This document shows positions 8,089 to 16,612 of a stretch of 64,000 bases of DNA, in pieces (position 1 is the first letter of the stretch; every line of letters begins with the position of its first letter). A program made the translations under genes and the position numbers. Under the pieces are notes generated by a model, which saw only the letters and a program-made list of their open reading frames with translations, was not told where the DNA came from and ran no database searches. The DNA is from Propionimicrobium sp963511305 (lineage in GTDB: Bacteria > Actinomycetota > Actinomycetes > Propionibacteriales > Propionibacteriaceae). The DNA lies in NCBI GenBank assembly GCA_963511305.1, contig CAUPIJ010000003.1:1-64000 (forward strand), written 5' to 3'.

Positions 8089-9522
8089 TTAGTCTTCGCC
8101 TTCTTTCCAGGTGCGATCGCGCATCTTGTGGACGCGCATGGTATTGGTCTTGCCGACCATGCCCATCGGCGAACCGTGAACGATGACGATGTAGTCGCCT
8201 TCCTTGACATCCAGTTCCTCCTGGATGCGCTTGTTGACGAAGGTAACCATTTCTTCGGTGGCCTTGAAGCTAGGCGTGGTGTATACCTGAGCACCCCAGC
8301 AGAGCGTCAGCCAGTGAGAGGTCTGCTTGTCGGGAGTCAGCGCAATTAACGGAATAGTGTTACGCAGACGAGACAGACGGCGAGCAGTGTCGCCGGACTG
8401 GGTGAACGCAACCATGTACTTTGCGTTACTCTGCTCAGCAGCCTGGGCAGCGCACATGGCGATGATGCCGCCAGTGGTGTGCGGATCCCAGTTTATCTTG
8501 GAGATTCGCTTGATGCCCTTGCGTTCGGTGCTCTCCACGATCCTGGCCATCGTCTTGACGGTCTCGACCGGGTAGGAACCCACGGAGGTCTCGCCCGAAA
8601 GCATGACCGCGTCGGTGCCGTCAAGGATCGCGTTGGCAACGTCAGACGCTTCGGCGCGAGTCGGGCGAGGCGAGGTAATCATCGAGTCGAGCATCTGGGT
8701 GGCGACGATGACCGGCTTCGCGAACTTGCGCGCCTTGTGGATGATGCGCTTCTGAACTAGCGGCACCTCTTCGAGAGGCATCTCGACGCCGAGATCGCCG
8801 CGGGCAACCATGAAGCCGTCGAAAGCGTCGATGATCTCATCTAGGTTGGCGATTGCCTGCGGCTTCTCCAGCTTGGCGATTACCGGAAGATGCACACCCT
8901 CCTCATCCATGATCTCGTGCACGCGATCAATGTCCGAGGCCTTGCGAACGAACGACAGCGCGATCATGTCGAAATTGTTGCGCAGCGCCCAGCGCAGGTC
9001 GTTCTCGTCCTTCTCGCTGAGAGCGGGAACGTTAACGATGGCGCCCGGCAGGTTAATGCCCTTGTTGTTGCTGACCGCGCCGGCAACAACAACCCTAGTG
9101 ACGACGTCGGTGTCGGTGACCTCGACGGCCTCGAGAGCGACGTTGCCGTCGTCGATCAGAATCTGATCGCCGACCTTGACGTCGCCAGTCAGACCCTTGT
9201 AGGTGGTGGATGCACGCTGGTTGTCGCCAGGCACATCGTCGATAGTGATGGTGAATTCCTGACCATAGCTGAGTTCAACCTTGCCCTCGGCAAACACACC
9301 AAGACGGATCTTGGGGCCCTGTAGGTCGGCAAGCAGACCGACGTTCTTTCCTACCGCCTCGCTAGCTGCGCGGGTCTCCTGCAGCCTGACTAGGTGCTCG
9401 CTGTGGTCTCCGTGGCTCATGTTGAAACGAGCAACGTCCAGACCAGCCTTGATTAGCTCTTCCATCCGCTCCTGCGTGGAGGTAGCGGGACCTAAAGTAC
9501 AAACTATTTTCGCTCTACGCAC
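8089..9522 (-). CDS. pyk: Pyruvate kinase
   Basis: The 477-residue glycolytic enzyme transfers phosphate from phosphoenolpyruvate to ADP. It has the usual beginning MRRAKIVCTLGPA, the RFNMSHG motif, LADLQGPKIRLG and the active-site signature with VIAKLEKPQAIANLDEI plus MVARGDLGVE. The C-terminal allosteric domain is complete and ends in VHKMRDRTW. The start is GTG at 9522, with no Shine-Dalgarno. TAGCCT at 9535-9530 on the minus strand ends 7 nt upstream, which fits a leaderless mRNA. The terminator it shares with tRNA-Leu follows. Confidence 0.97.
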   Translation of the reverse strand: MRRAKIVCTLGPATSTQERMEELIKAGLDVARFNMSHGDHSEHLVRLQETRAASEAVGKNVGLLADLQGPKIRLGVFAEGKVELSYGQEFTITIDDVPGDNQRASTTYKGLTGDVKVGDQILIDDGNVALEAVEVTDTDVVTRVVVAGAVSNNKGINLPGAIVNVPALSEKDENDLRWALRNNFDMIALSFVRKASDIDRVHEIMDEEGVHLPVIAKLEKPQAIANLDEIIDAFDGFMVARGDLGVEMPLEEVPLVQKRIIHKARKFAKPVIVATQMLDSMITSPRPTRAEASDVANAILDGTDAVMLSGETSVGSYPVETVKTMARIVESTERKGIKRISKINWDPHTTGGIIAMCAAQAAEQSNAKYMVAFTQSGDTARRLSRLRNTIPLIALTPDKQTSHWLTLCWGAQVYTTPSFKATEEMVTFVNKRIQEELDVKEGDYIVIVHGSPMGMVGKTNTMRVHKMRDRTWKEGED

Positions 9523-9545
9523 GTTATTTAGGCTACCGGAGATTT

Positions 9546-10463
9546 TCAGTCATCGCGTAGCTTGTTCCAAGCTATAGATAAATCTTGTGGCGGATCGCTA
9601 TGAAATTCGACATATTCTCCGCTACCAGGATGAATAAAGCCCAGTTGTGAAGCGTGCAGCCACTGCCTGTCTAAGCCGAGTTTCGCTGCCAGGACAGGGT
9701 CGCAGCCGTAAAGCGGATCACCTACGCAGGGGTGCCCGATGGCCGACATGTGGACACGGATCTGATGCGTGCGGCCGGTTTCTAGGTGAATGCGCAGCAA
9801 AGTAGCGGAGGGAGCCGCCTCGATAGTTTCGTAGTGCGTGACGGAATGCCTGCCATCACTAGTGACCGCGAACTTCCATTGCGAGCCTGGATGCCTGCCG
9901 ATGGGCGCATCTATGGTGCCGGAAAACGGATCGGGATGGCCCTGAACCAGGGCGAGATAGATCTTGTCGACGCTGCGGTCTCGAAACGCGCGCTTGAGTA
10001 GTGTGTAGGCGTGTTCACTCTTTGCCACCACCATCAGGCCAGAGGTGCCGACGTCCAAGCGCTGCACGATTCCTTGCCGCTCGGGTGCGCCGGAGGTAGA
10101 GATGGCGTAGCCGGTGGCCGCAAGATGGCTGACGACGTCTGGGCCATCCCAGCCCAGCGATGGATGCGCCGCCACGCCCGCCGGCTTGTCGACGACGATA
10201 ATGTCGCTGTCCTCGTGGATGACCTCTAAGCCATCTGCCAGTGCGGGACGCACCTTCGGCTGCCTTACCGGCTCGGAAAGGTCAACCTCGAGCATCTGAC
10301 CGCCGAGCACCTTCACCGAAGGCTTCACGGACCTACCTTCTAGGCGAGCCTTGCCCTCATCGATGAGCGCGGAGACCCGAGAACGAGTCAGGCCAGTCAT
10401 CCGCGAGGCGGCAACGTCGAAGCGCTCACCCTCTAGCCCATCAGGAATTAGCAGAACCTTCAT
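9546..10463 (-). CDS. rluD: RluA/RluD-family 23S rRNA pseudouridine synthase
   Basis: The 305-residue protein has an N-terminal S4 RNA-binding domain (ERFDVAASRMTGLTRSRVSALI) and a pseudouridine synthase domain. The catalytic Asp is in QRLDVGTSGLMVVAKS. TGRTHQIRVHMSAIGHP and GDPLYG follow as in the family. It isomerises specific uridines in large-subunit rRNA; the exact positions cannot be told from sequence. ATG 10463 overlaps the lspA stop by 4 bp (ATGA), showing coupling. lspA-rluD is a common gene pair. Confidence 0.93.
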   Translation of the reverse strand: MKVLLIPDGLEGERFDVAASRMTGLTRSRVSALIDEGKARLEGRSVKPSVKVLGGQMLEVDLSEPVRQPKVRPALADGLEVIHEDSDIIVVDKPAGVAAHPSLGWDGPDVVSHLAATGYAISTSGAPERQGIVQRLDVGTSGLMVVAKSEHAYTLLKRAFRDRSVDKIYLALVQGHPDPFSGTIDAPIGRHPGSQWKFAVTSDGRHSVTHYETIEAAPSATLLRIHLETGRTHQIRVHMSAIGHPCVGDPLYGCDPVLAAKLGLDRQWLHASQLGFIHPGSGEYVEFHSDPPQDLSIAWNKLRDD

Positions 10464-11017
10464 GCCGCATCCTCGTCTAGCTTCTTGGTTTTGCGATCGG
10501 AAAACAAGAGCAAAACTATGAAGAGGATCGCTGCGCCAGTGATGCACATGTCAGCCACATTGAACACAGCAAAGTATTTAAGCGAGATGAAATCGATAAC
10601 GTGACCCCTAAACGGGCCGGGTGGACAGAACAATCTATCCGTCACGTTTCCAGCAATGCCAGCGAGCAAAAGACCGAAGCCAAAGCAGCACCAAATACCC
10701 CTGAGCTTTGGAGCCAGAAACAGCAGGACTGCTCCGAAAATAACGATGGAAAATATGGTCAGCCCGACCGTGAAGGACTCCCCCATGCTGAACGCAGCAC
10801 CAGAGTTGAAGTAAAGCTCAAACTTGAGCAGGCCGTTGATGACCGGAATCTGCTGGCCGGAACTCAATTCATAGAACGCCCACATCTTCGAGGCCCGGTC
10901 TATGCCCCAGAAAACTACAGCGAGCCCCAAAAGCACGGCCCAAGAAGCCGCTTTAGACAGCTTCGGGCCAGCATTCAGGGCCGCTATTAATCCTTGATCA
11001 GAACCTTTCGTACTCAT
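10460..11017 (-). CDS. lspA: Lipoprotein signal peptidase (SPase II)
   Basis: The 185-residue integral membrane protease removes signal peptides from prolipoproteins at the lipidated cysteine. Four membrane helices are visible. The catalytic aspartates are in GNVTDRL and FNVADMCI, and the conserved N-terminal segment DRASKMWA and FNSGAAFS are present. ATG 11017 is preferred over the adjacent TTG at 11020. A soluble N-terminal stretch of about 25 residues precedes the first helix. The PepSY-like lipoprotein at 58189 is a potential substrate in this window. Confidence 0.95.
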   Translation of the reverse strand: MSTKGSDQGLIAALNAGPKLSKAASWAVLLGLAVVFWGIDRASKMWAFYELSSGQQIPVINGLLKFELYFNSGAAFSMGESFTVGLTIFSIVIFGAVLLFLAPKLRGIWCCFGFGLLLAGIAGNVTDRLFCPPGPFRGHVIDFISLKYFAVFNVADMCITGAAILFIVLLLFSDRKTKKLDEDAA

Positions 11018-11029
11018 CAAGAGTCAATG

Positions 11030-11452
11030 CTAGTGCCTAGCCAGGCGTTTCTTGCAGTTGACGCAGGTGGTCGCGCGGGGAAACACGGAGAGACGCAGCT
11101 TACCGATCGGCTCGCCGCACAGCTCGCAACGGCCGTAGGTGCCGTCTTCAAGGGCACGAAGAGCGATGATCGTCTGCTCGAGCATGTCTCGGGAGTTGGC
11201 GTGCAGGCTCAGTTCCTGGTCGCGCTCAAAGTTTGAGGAGCCAACGTCTACGGGATCGCGACCGGCGCCACCGCTGCCCTCACGCAGTAGCTCATCCAGA
11301 TCTTTTTCGGATTCGGCCAATGAGGCAGCTAGTTTGTCGCGATCGGATTCGAGCTCGGAACGAACCTCAGCGATCTCTTCCTCGGTCCAGGGATCCTCGC
11401 CCGGCAGCACCGGAAGCGCTTTATCCTTCGCGCTAGAAGTTTTCGTAGCCAT
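11030..11452 (-). CDS. DksA/TraR-type C4 zinc-finger protein
   Basis: The 140-residue protein has an N-terminal coiled coil (about residues 25-90) and a C-terminal C4 zinc finger, CELCGEPI...TTCVNCKKR. The DksA family inserts its coiled coil in the secondary channel of RNA polymerase; in actinobacteria such proteins next to lspA and divIVA (Rv2143-2145 region style) are not fully understood. All four zinc cysteines are present. ATG 11452 has AAGGAGGG 6 nt upstream, one of the best ribosome-binding sites in this window. A promoter is proposed at 11481-11508. Confidence 0.88.
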   Translation of the reverse strand: MATKTSSAKDKALPVLPGEDPWTEEEIAEVRSELESDRDKLAASLAESEKDLDELLREGSGGAGRDPVDVGSSNFERDQELSLHANSRDMLEQTIIALRALEDGTYGRCELCGEPIGKLRLSVFPRATTCVNCKKRLARH

Positions 11453-11480
11453 CAATGACCCTCCTTTACATCTTGCGGTG

Positions 11481-11508
11481 ACCTTACACTCTTTTCTGAA
11501 ATGTGCAA
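11481..11508 (-). promoter_or_regulatory. Putative promoter of the DksA/TraR-type gene
   Basis: On the minus strand TTGCAC (11508-11503) and TAAGGT (11486-11481) are 16 bp apart, placed about 30 bp ahead of the start codon. Confidence 0.45.
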
Positions 11509-11600
11509 GGCAACTTTCGAAAAAGCCATGTTAATTACCTCAAACAAATGGCGAGTCGGTTCCCGCAGAACGAGAAAACAGTGAGACCAATTGTGTACCA

Positions 11601-11640
11601 GAAAGAAAGAGGACGGCCCCGCTTTCGCGGAACCGTCCTC
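11601..11640 (-). terminator. Terminator after divIVA
   Basis: A two-part stem is visible: GAGGACGG (11609-11616) with CCGTCCTC (11633-11640), and an inner CCGC-TTTC-GCGG. On the minus strand it is followed by TTTCTTTCTGG. It lies between divIVA and the DksA-type gene. Confidence 0.85.
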
Positions 11641-11660
11641 AACTATTTAACAAGAATTAA

Positions 11661-12776
11661 CTACTTGTTCTCTTCCAGCTTGCTTTCCTCGAGAAGTGCG
11701 TCGAGACGCGGAGTCGAAACATTCGTCTTGCCGAGGCCGTACATGGCGTTCATGTTGGGCGCCTCATCTGGAGCGATGTTGAGCTGCTCCAGCACCTGCA
11801 GCTGGTTCTTCAGGTGGTTGTTCAGCGCTTCGCGGAACGCGCCCTCGTAGTTGCGCAGGTTGGTTACGCGACGAGCCAGAACATCGCGCTCGGACTCGAG
11901 CTGCGAGAACAGTTCAGTGCGACGGTTGGATACCTCGCCATCGAGGCGCTCGGCTCGACCGCGGGCGTCTGCGAGTAGATTTTCTGCCTGCTCACGAGCC
12001 TCCCGGTTGAGACGATCGGACTCGTTCTGAGCATCGTTGACCAGTCGATCAGCTGTGGCTTGGGCCTCAGCGGTCTTCTGTTCCGCATTGGACTGGGCCT
12101 CGTGGGTGACCCGCGCAGCCTCGTTGTTGGCATCGGAGACGCGCTTGTCGGCGTCAGCCTTGGCATCGTTAAGCAGATCCTCGGCCTGCTGGGTGGCGAG
12201 TTCAACCAAGCGAACAACAGCCGGGCTGGCCTGCTGGCTGGTGGTGACCTCGATGTGCTGGACGCCATCGACGACCGTGCCAAGATTGGAGCTGGTGATC
12301 TCTGCTGCAGTCGGCGCGTCAACGACCTGCTGGGTGGCCGCGACTAGCTGGGCACGCAGGTTCTCGACCTCAGCGCGCTGCTGGTCGCTCTCGGCGCGCA
12401 GGCGCTCGGCCTCGTTGCGAAGCTGCTCGTTTTCGTTGCGCAGATGCTCGTCGCCGGTCTTGGCTACGTCAGAACTGGCGCGCAGCTCGTCGAGCTGAGC
12501 GCGAAGCGATTCGGCCTCTTCCTCGGCGTACTTCTTGGCCTGTTCCAGATCCTCGTTGGCGTTACGCAGCGCGATGACCTCATCGGTCAAGCCTTCATTG
12601 TCTTCGGCATGGCCCTGATCGGCTTTCAGCTTTTCGATTTCAGTGACGAGGTCGGCATAGCTGATCTCCAGCTTGTCCATGAAGTTATCGACCGCGCTAG
12701 CGCGGTAGCCGTCCTCGTTCGGCTTGCGCACCATTGGAAAGCGAATGTTGCGCACTTCGTCTAATGACAGCGTCAT
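11661..12776 (-). CDS. divIVA: Polar growth and septation protein DivIVA (Wag31)
   Basis: The 371-residue protein begins with the DivIVA membrane-binding domain: MTLSLDEVRNIRFPMVRKP, then GYRASAVDNFMDKLE. A very long coiled coil follows (about residues 45-130 and 185-320, rich in Glu/Ala/Arg heptads), split by a Gln/Val/Thr-rich linker near 150-180. DivIVA gathers at negatively curved membranes and in actinobacteria recruits wall-synthesis proteins to the pole. Gene position next to yggT and sepF matches wag31. The start at 12776 follows GGAGCC; a further 7 residues are open upstream. Confidence 0.93.
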   Translation of the reverse strand: MTLSLDEVRNIRFPMVRKPNEDGYRASAVDNFMDKLEISYADLVTEIEKLKADQGHAEDNEGLTDEVIALRNANEDLEQAKKYAEEEAESLRAQLDELRASSDVAKTGDEHLRNENEQLRNEAERLRAESDQQRAEVENLRAQLVAATQQVVDAPTAAEITSSNLGTVVDGVQHIEVTTSQQASPAVVRLVELATQQAEDLLNDAKADADKRVSDANNEAARVTHEAQSNAEQKTAEAQATADRLVNDAQNESDRLNREAREQAENLLADARGRAERLDGEVSNRRTELFSQLESERDVLARRVTNLRNYEGAFREALNNHLKNQLQVLEQLNIAPDEAPNMNAMYGLGKTNVSTPRLDALLEESKLEENK

Positions 12777-12889
12777 GAAGGCTCCAGTAACTCTCACGTA
12801 TCGCCCGGTTTGGCAATACCTCGGTTTTAGCCGCCCCTTCGAGAGAACGACTCATTTGATACTTAACCAGGCTACTCCACGAACCGCGC

Positions 12890-13180
12890 CTAAAAGAAAA
12901 TAATTGCGGTTAAACGCCTCGCGAAAAGCACAATTACGAATAAAACCATAAAGCCAAGGTCGAGACTTACGGTGCCCAGGTGGAGCGGCTTGATGTAGCG
13001 ATTAAGGAACTTCAACGGCGGGTCGGTGACGGTATAGATAATCTCGAAGATGGAGGCCAGGAACTTGCCCGGCCGCCAGTTGGGCGCAAAGAGCGGCACC
13101 CAGCTGATAATCATTCGGCCAATCAGAGCCCACAGGTATAGCTGCAGAGCGAAAGAGATGGCTAGGCCGATATAGATCAT
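12890..13180 (-). CDS. YggT-family membrane protein
   Basis: The 96-residue protein has two hydrophobic segments (about residues 3-25 and 70-92) around the conserved SWVPLFAPNWRPGKFLASIFEIIYTVTDPPLKFLNRYIKP loop region (quoted here only as SWVPL, TDPPL and NRYI landmarks are diagnostic). YggT proteins sit between sepF and divIVA in many Gram-positives and are linked to division or osmotic stress; the molecular role is unsettled. ATG 13180 has GGAGACC upstream and lies 8 bp after sepF, so the two are co-transcribed. Confidence 0.9.
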   Translation of the reverse strand: MIYIGLAISFALQLYLWALIGRMIISWVPLFAPNWRPGKFLASIFEIIYTVTDPPLKFLNRYIKPLHLGTVSLDLGFMVLFVIVLFARRLTAIIFF

Positions 13181-13188
13181 TGGTCTCC

Positions 13189-13647
13189 TTAGCTTTGGTT
13201 GAAGAAACCGCCCTTGATTCGTTCTTTATCTTCCGCTGCCACCTGAACATTGTTCGGGGAAAGCAAGAACACTTTGCTCGTCACTCGCTCTATCGTGCCG
13301 CGAAGGCCAAAGATAAGTCCCGCCCCGAAATCAACAAGACGCTTGGCGTCGTCGTCATCCATATCGGACAAGTTCATAATTACTGGGTCGCCATCGCGGA
13401 AGTGCTCGCCGATGGTGCGGGCCTCGTTATAGTTGCGCGGGTGGACGGTGACGATGCGCGAGATATCAGTAATCTGCGGCCCGTCGTCAGCCTCTACCGG
13501 CCTGATCTTTGTGACGGTCGACCGCTCGACCTTCTTGTCCGAGCGGTAGATTGGTTCACTGAACTCTTCTGAATCGTCGTAGTCGACCAGCTCGTCGTCA
13601 GCCACTAAGCCGAGAAAAGCTGCTGTCTTTCGCAAAAACCCTGCCAT
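13189..13647 (-). CDS. sepF: Cell division protein SepF
   Basis: The 152-residue protein has a short N-terminal amphipathic membrane anchor (MAGFLRKTAAFLGLV), an acidic linker, and a C-terminal SepF domain with VHPRNYNEARTIGEHF and GDPVIMNLSDMDDDDAKRLVDF. SepF tethers FtsZ to the membrane and binds its C-terminal peptide; the FtsZ encoded nearby ends in DDGLDIPDFLK, the expected ligand. In actinobacteria lacking FtsA, SepF is the main FtsZ anchor. ATG 13647 follows AAGGTGGG. TACAAT at 13695-13690 on the minus strand could be a -10 element. A 10-bp palindrome ACACGCGTGT lies at 13667-13676. Confidence 0.96.
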   Translation of the reverse strand: MAGFLRKTAAFLGLVADDELVDYDDSEEFSEPIYRSDKKVERSTVTKIRPVEADDGPQITDISRIVTVHPRNYNEARTIGEHFRDGDPVIMNLSDMDDDDAKRLVDFGAGLIFGLRGTIERVTSKVFLLSPNNVQVAAEDKERIKGGFFNQS

Positions 13648-13738
13648 CAAAACCCACCTTCGAAATACACGCGTGTGCAACAAGGTTACATTGTATTCGG
13701 CGAACCAGGCACCCCGGGCGCGCCAACTTTAGTTAAGT

Positions 13739-14509
13739 CTATCGCGACTTCGAAGAATCAAGCCAGATTAGACCGGCCTGCCTGCCCGTCTGTGCCCCGT
13801 CTCCGCGGTGACTGTAGAGCGACTTCGACTCCATCGTGCATTCGCCGACGCTTTCGACGGACACCCCGAGCCGCTGCAACTGGGCAGAAGCGCCTGCTCC
13901 AAGATCGAGCGCGGGAGTCCCCCACGACGTTTCCGCGACTGCCTCGGGGAACTGATCGGCTGCGGAATCGACCATCTCTTTGGGCAGCTCGTAGCAGGAC
14001 CCGCAGATATGCGGGCCGATCCAGGCACGGATGGGTTCTAAGGTCCTGGCTCTGATGGCCTCGACGGTCTCTACCAAAACCCCGCCTAGCAGACCTGCCC
14101 GACCAGCGTGTGCGGCGGCCACGCAACCATCGGCTGCGAAGACGACCGGGACGCAGTCAGCGACCCGGATCATCAGAGCGAGATTCTTAGTGGAAGTGAT
14201 CGCTGCGTCGGCCTGTGGCAGTGGCTCGCCGAAGCGATCGCCAAGCCACTCGTCGCCTTGCCAGGAGCGGTGATCCGCATCGGCGTCGAAAACGGTTGCA
14301 CCGTGAACCTGGTGCAGCGCCACGACGCCGACGAAGCCCAGCTGCTGTTTAAGCGCAGACATGTTCTTGCGGAGGGCCGCGGGATCGTCCTCATTTGACT
14401 TGCCAAGGTTGAAACTAGAAAGCGGCCCCTGTGAGGAGCCGCCTTCACGATCTGTAAAAGCCACGCCCACCCCGCCATTGCGGTTTGGGCTCAGCCAATA
14501 ACTAAACAC
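13739..14509 (-). CDS. pgeF: Multicopper-oxidase-like purine nucleosidase/peptidoglycan editing factor family protein (YfiH/PgeF)
   Basis: The 256-residue protein belongs to the YfiH/DUF152 family. The zinc or copper ligands and catalytic residues can be seen in ALHQVHGATV, RVADCVPVVF and AAAHAGRAGLLGGV. Family members have purine nucleoside phosphorylase/adenosine deaminase activity, and E. coli PgeF is tied to peptidoglycan fidelity. The GTG start at 14509 lies 2 bp after the ftsZ TAG, so translation is likely coupled to ftsZ. The ftsZ-pgeF-sepF order is standard for actinobacteria. Confidence 0.92.
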   Translation of the reverse strand: MFSYWLSPNRNGGVGVAFTDREGGSSQGPLSSFNLGKSNEDDPAALRKNMSALKQQLGFVGVVALHQVHGATVFDADADHRSWQGDEWLGDRFGEPLPQADAAITSTKNLALMIRVADCVPVVFAADGCVAAAHAGRAGLLGGVLVETVEAIRARTLEPIRAWIGPHICGSCYELPKEMVDSAADQFPEAVAETSWGTPALDLGAGASAQLQRLGVSVESVGECTMESKSLYSHRGDGAQTGRQAGLIWLDSSKSR

Positions 14510-14511
14510 CG

Positions 14512-15705
14512 CTATTTAAGGAAGTCCGGTATGTCTAGGCCGTCGTCCTCGTCCGGCTCAATCTCGGCGGCCTGGGTGAAGGAGGGACGATCAGCGATGT
14601 GCGTGGCCTCATCGTTGCCTGTGCCAGGAATCTGTGGCTGAGCCGAGCCGATCGGGGTGCGGCTGTGCTCGGTGGGCGCCTGGGCGGAATCCTGCTTAGC
14701 TTCCTTGCGCTGGGTCATCTTGCGCTCGATCGGCTGCTTAGCCGTCGACTTTGGCTGTCCACCGTCAAAGCCCGCGGCGATAACGGTGACGCGAACCTCG
14801 TCGCCAAGGCTGTCGTCGATGACCGTACCGAAGATGATGTTGGCCTCTTCGTGCGCTGATTCTTCGATCAGACCAGCTGCCTCGCTGACCTCGAACAGGC
14901 CGAGGTCGGAGCCGCCGGCGATCGAAAGCAGAACGCCTCGTGCGCCATCGATGCTGGCCTCAAGCAGCGAGCTGTTTACAGCCTGCTCGGCGGCCTCGCG
15001 GGCACGAGACTCGCCACGAGCCGAGCCGATGCCCATCAAAGCAGAACCGGCGTCGCTCATGACGGAATAAACATCTGCAAAGTCTAGGTTGATCATGCCA
15101 GGGGTGGTGATCAGGCTGGTGATGCCCGAAACACCCTGCATCAACACCTGGTCTGCCTCGTGGAAGGCGTCGATCACCGAAATACGCTTGTCGGTGAGCT
15201 CAAGCAGCTTGTCATTCGGAATGACGATCAGGGTGTCGACTTCCTGCTGCAACGTCTCAATGCCAGACTCGGCCTGAAGCGAACGACGCTTACCCTCGAA
15301 GCTGAACGGACGCGTCACAACACCAATGGTCAGCGCGCCGAGTGAACGGGCGATCTTCGCCACGACGGGAGCGCCACCGGTGCCTGTGCCACCGCCCTCG
15401 CCGGCGGTAACGAAGACCATGTCGGCACCCTTCAGGGTCTCCTCGATCTCATCGGAATGATCCTCGGCTGCCTGGCGGCCCTTCTCCGGGTCAGCGCCAG
15501 CGCCCAGGCCGCGCGTCAACTCGCGGCCGATGTCGAGCTTAACGTCGGCGTCGCTCATCAATAAAGCCTGAGCATCCGTGTTGATCGCGATGAATTCAAC
15601 ACCCTTCAGGCCTGCTTCAATCATGCGGTTCACTGCATTGACGCCGCCGCCACCGACGCCGACAACCTTGATGACCGCTAAGTAGTTCTGCGACGCAGTA
15701 GCCAC
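14512..15705 (-). CDS. ftsZ: Cell division GTPase FtsZ
   Basis: The 397-residue tubulin homologue forms the Z ring. It shows VVGVGGGGVNAVNRM, the tubulin signature GEGGGTGTGGAP, and the T7-loop region NLDFADV. A variable Gln/Ala/Thr-rich linker (about 320-380) leads to the conserved C-terminal peptide DDGLDIPDFLK, which binds SepF and FtsW. The start is GTG 15705, preceded by GGGGCGGG. The 190-bp gap to ftsQ breaks the run of 4-bp overlaps. It contains a 6-bp stem AGCCCG/CGGGCT at 15740-15757 and minus-strand TTGACA at 15774-15769, so ftsZ probably has its own promoter. Confidence 0.98.
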   Translation of the reverse strand: MATASQNYLAVIKVVGVGGGGVNAVNRMIEAGLKGVEFIAINTDAQALLMSDADVKLDIGRELTRGLGAGADPEKGRQAAEDHSDEIEETLKGADMVFVTAGEGGGTGTGGAPVVAKIARSLGALTIGVVTRPFSFEGKRRSLQAESGIETLQQEVDTLIVIPNDKLLELTDKRISVIDAFHEADQVLMQGVSGITSLITTPGMINLDFADVYSVMSDAGSALMGIGSARGESRAREAAEQAVNSSLLEASIDGARGVLLSIAGGSDLGLFEVSEAAGLIEESAHEEANIIFGTVIDDSLGDEVRVTVIAAGFDGGQPKSTAKQPIERKMTQRKEAKQDSAQAPTEHSRTPIGSAQPQIPGTGNDEATHIADRPSFTQAAEIEPDEDDGLDIPDFLK

Positions 15706-15895
15706 CGAGCCCGCCCCATTCCTTGAATCGAAAGTACAAAGCCCGCAGTTTCGGGCTGATCTTTATTGTGTCAAAATTACCAAAACAAATGACCAGCTAA
15801 CACGGGTATCCACCCGAAAGGTTATGCCCCGAAGCGAAAACTGTCTATTACGAGCCGGGTTAAATCAAAAAAGCCTAAACCTCAACTCAAGACTT

Positions 15896-16612
15896 TTAAC
15901 TCACAGCCGGATTAGAGGGCGCGGATACATCGTAATTAGTTCCCTGCTGCATCAACAGCGGCCCCAGAACCTTGGCCTTCTCATCGCTCTTGTCTGCGCT
16001 TCCCCAGTTCACCGTCCTACCGTCGCTTAGCTCCAAGACGATGCGCTCGGGGCTGACGGCGTTGACGACGGCTACCTGGTCGAGAATCTCCTTAGGCAGC
16101 GAGCCAAGCGTCTCCGCCAAATCAGCCAGCTGGGCATGATCAGGGTTTTCGGCCATCGCCTTGGCCAAATCCTCGCGCGGCTCGCTGGACATGTAAAAGG
16201 CGACACCGGAAGAATCGACCCAATACCACTTCTCATCCTTCAGCAACTGGAACATCGGCGTGCGCTCGGTGACCTCGATGTGCACCGAATTCGGCCAGCC
16301 GTAACCAGCCTTTACCGACTGAGCCGGGGCTAGCTCGGAGACCCGATGAGCAATTTTCGTCAGCGGCTGCCTAGCAACCGGAACCCCGAGCTCAACCTTC
16401 GCGGCCTGAATAACCTGGTCGTTGCTTAGCAAGGAGTTACCCGAAACTTCGACCCGCTTCGTGACCAAAACCGACGAGAAAAAGACCAGCCAGCACAGGA
16501 TTGCCGCGATGACCAACACGACCATCGCGGCCAGGGTTCGACGCAACCGAACCTTCCTGGCTGCCCGCTTCTTCAGGTCGATGTGGGGGCCGATTTCACG
16601 AACGTCACTCAT
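15896..16612 (-). CDS. ftsQ: Cell division protein FtsQ
   Basis: The 238-residue bitopic protein has a basic cytoplasmic N-terminus, one membrane helix (about residues 28-50), and an external POTRA domain (VTKRVEVSGNSLLSNDQVIQAAKVELGVPVA) followed by the FtsQ beta domain. It bridges early and late divisome proteins. Its ATG overlaps the murC stop by 4 bp (ATGA). It is followed by a 190-bp gap before ftsZ. Confidence 0.93.
   Translation of the reverse strand: MSDVREIGPHIDLKKRAARKVRLRRTLAAMVVLVIAAILCWLVFFSSVLVTKRVEVSGNSLLSNDQVIQAAKVELGVPVARQPLTKIAHRVSELAPAQSVKAGYGWPNSVHIEVTERTPMFQLLKDEKWYWVDSSGVAFYMSSEPREDLAKAMAENPDHAQLADLAETLGSLPKEILDQVAVVNAVSPERIVLELSDGRTVNWGSADKSDEKAKVLGPLLMQQGTNYDVSAPSNPAVS

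Noticed and set aside
13667..13676. ACACGCGTGT palindrome upstream of sepF as an operator
   Set aside because: Ten base pairs with no second copy nearby is too little evidence.
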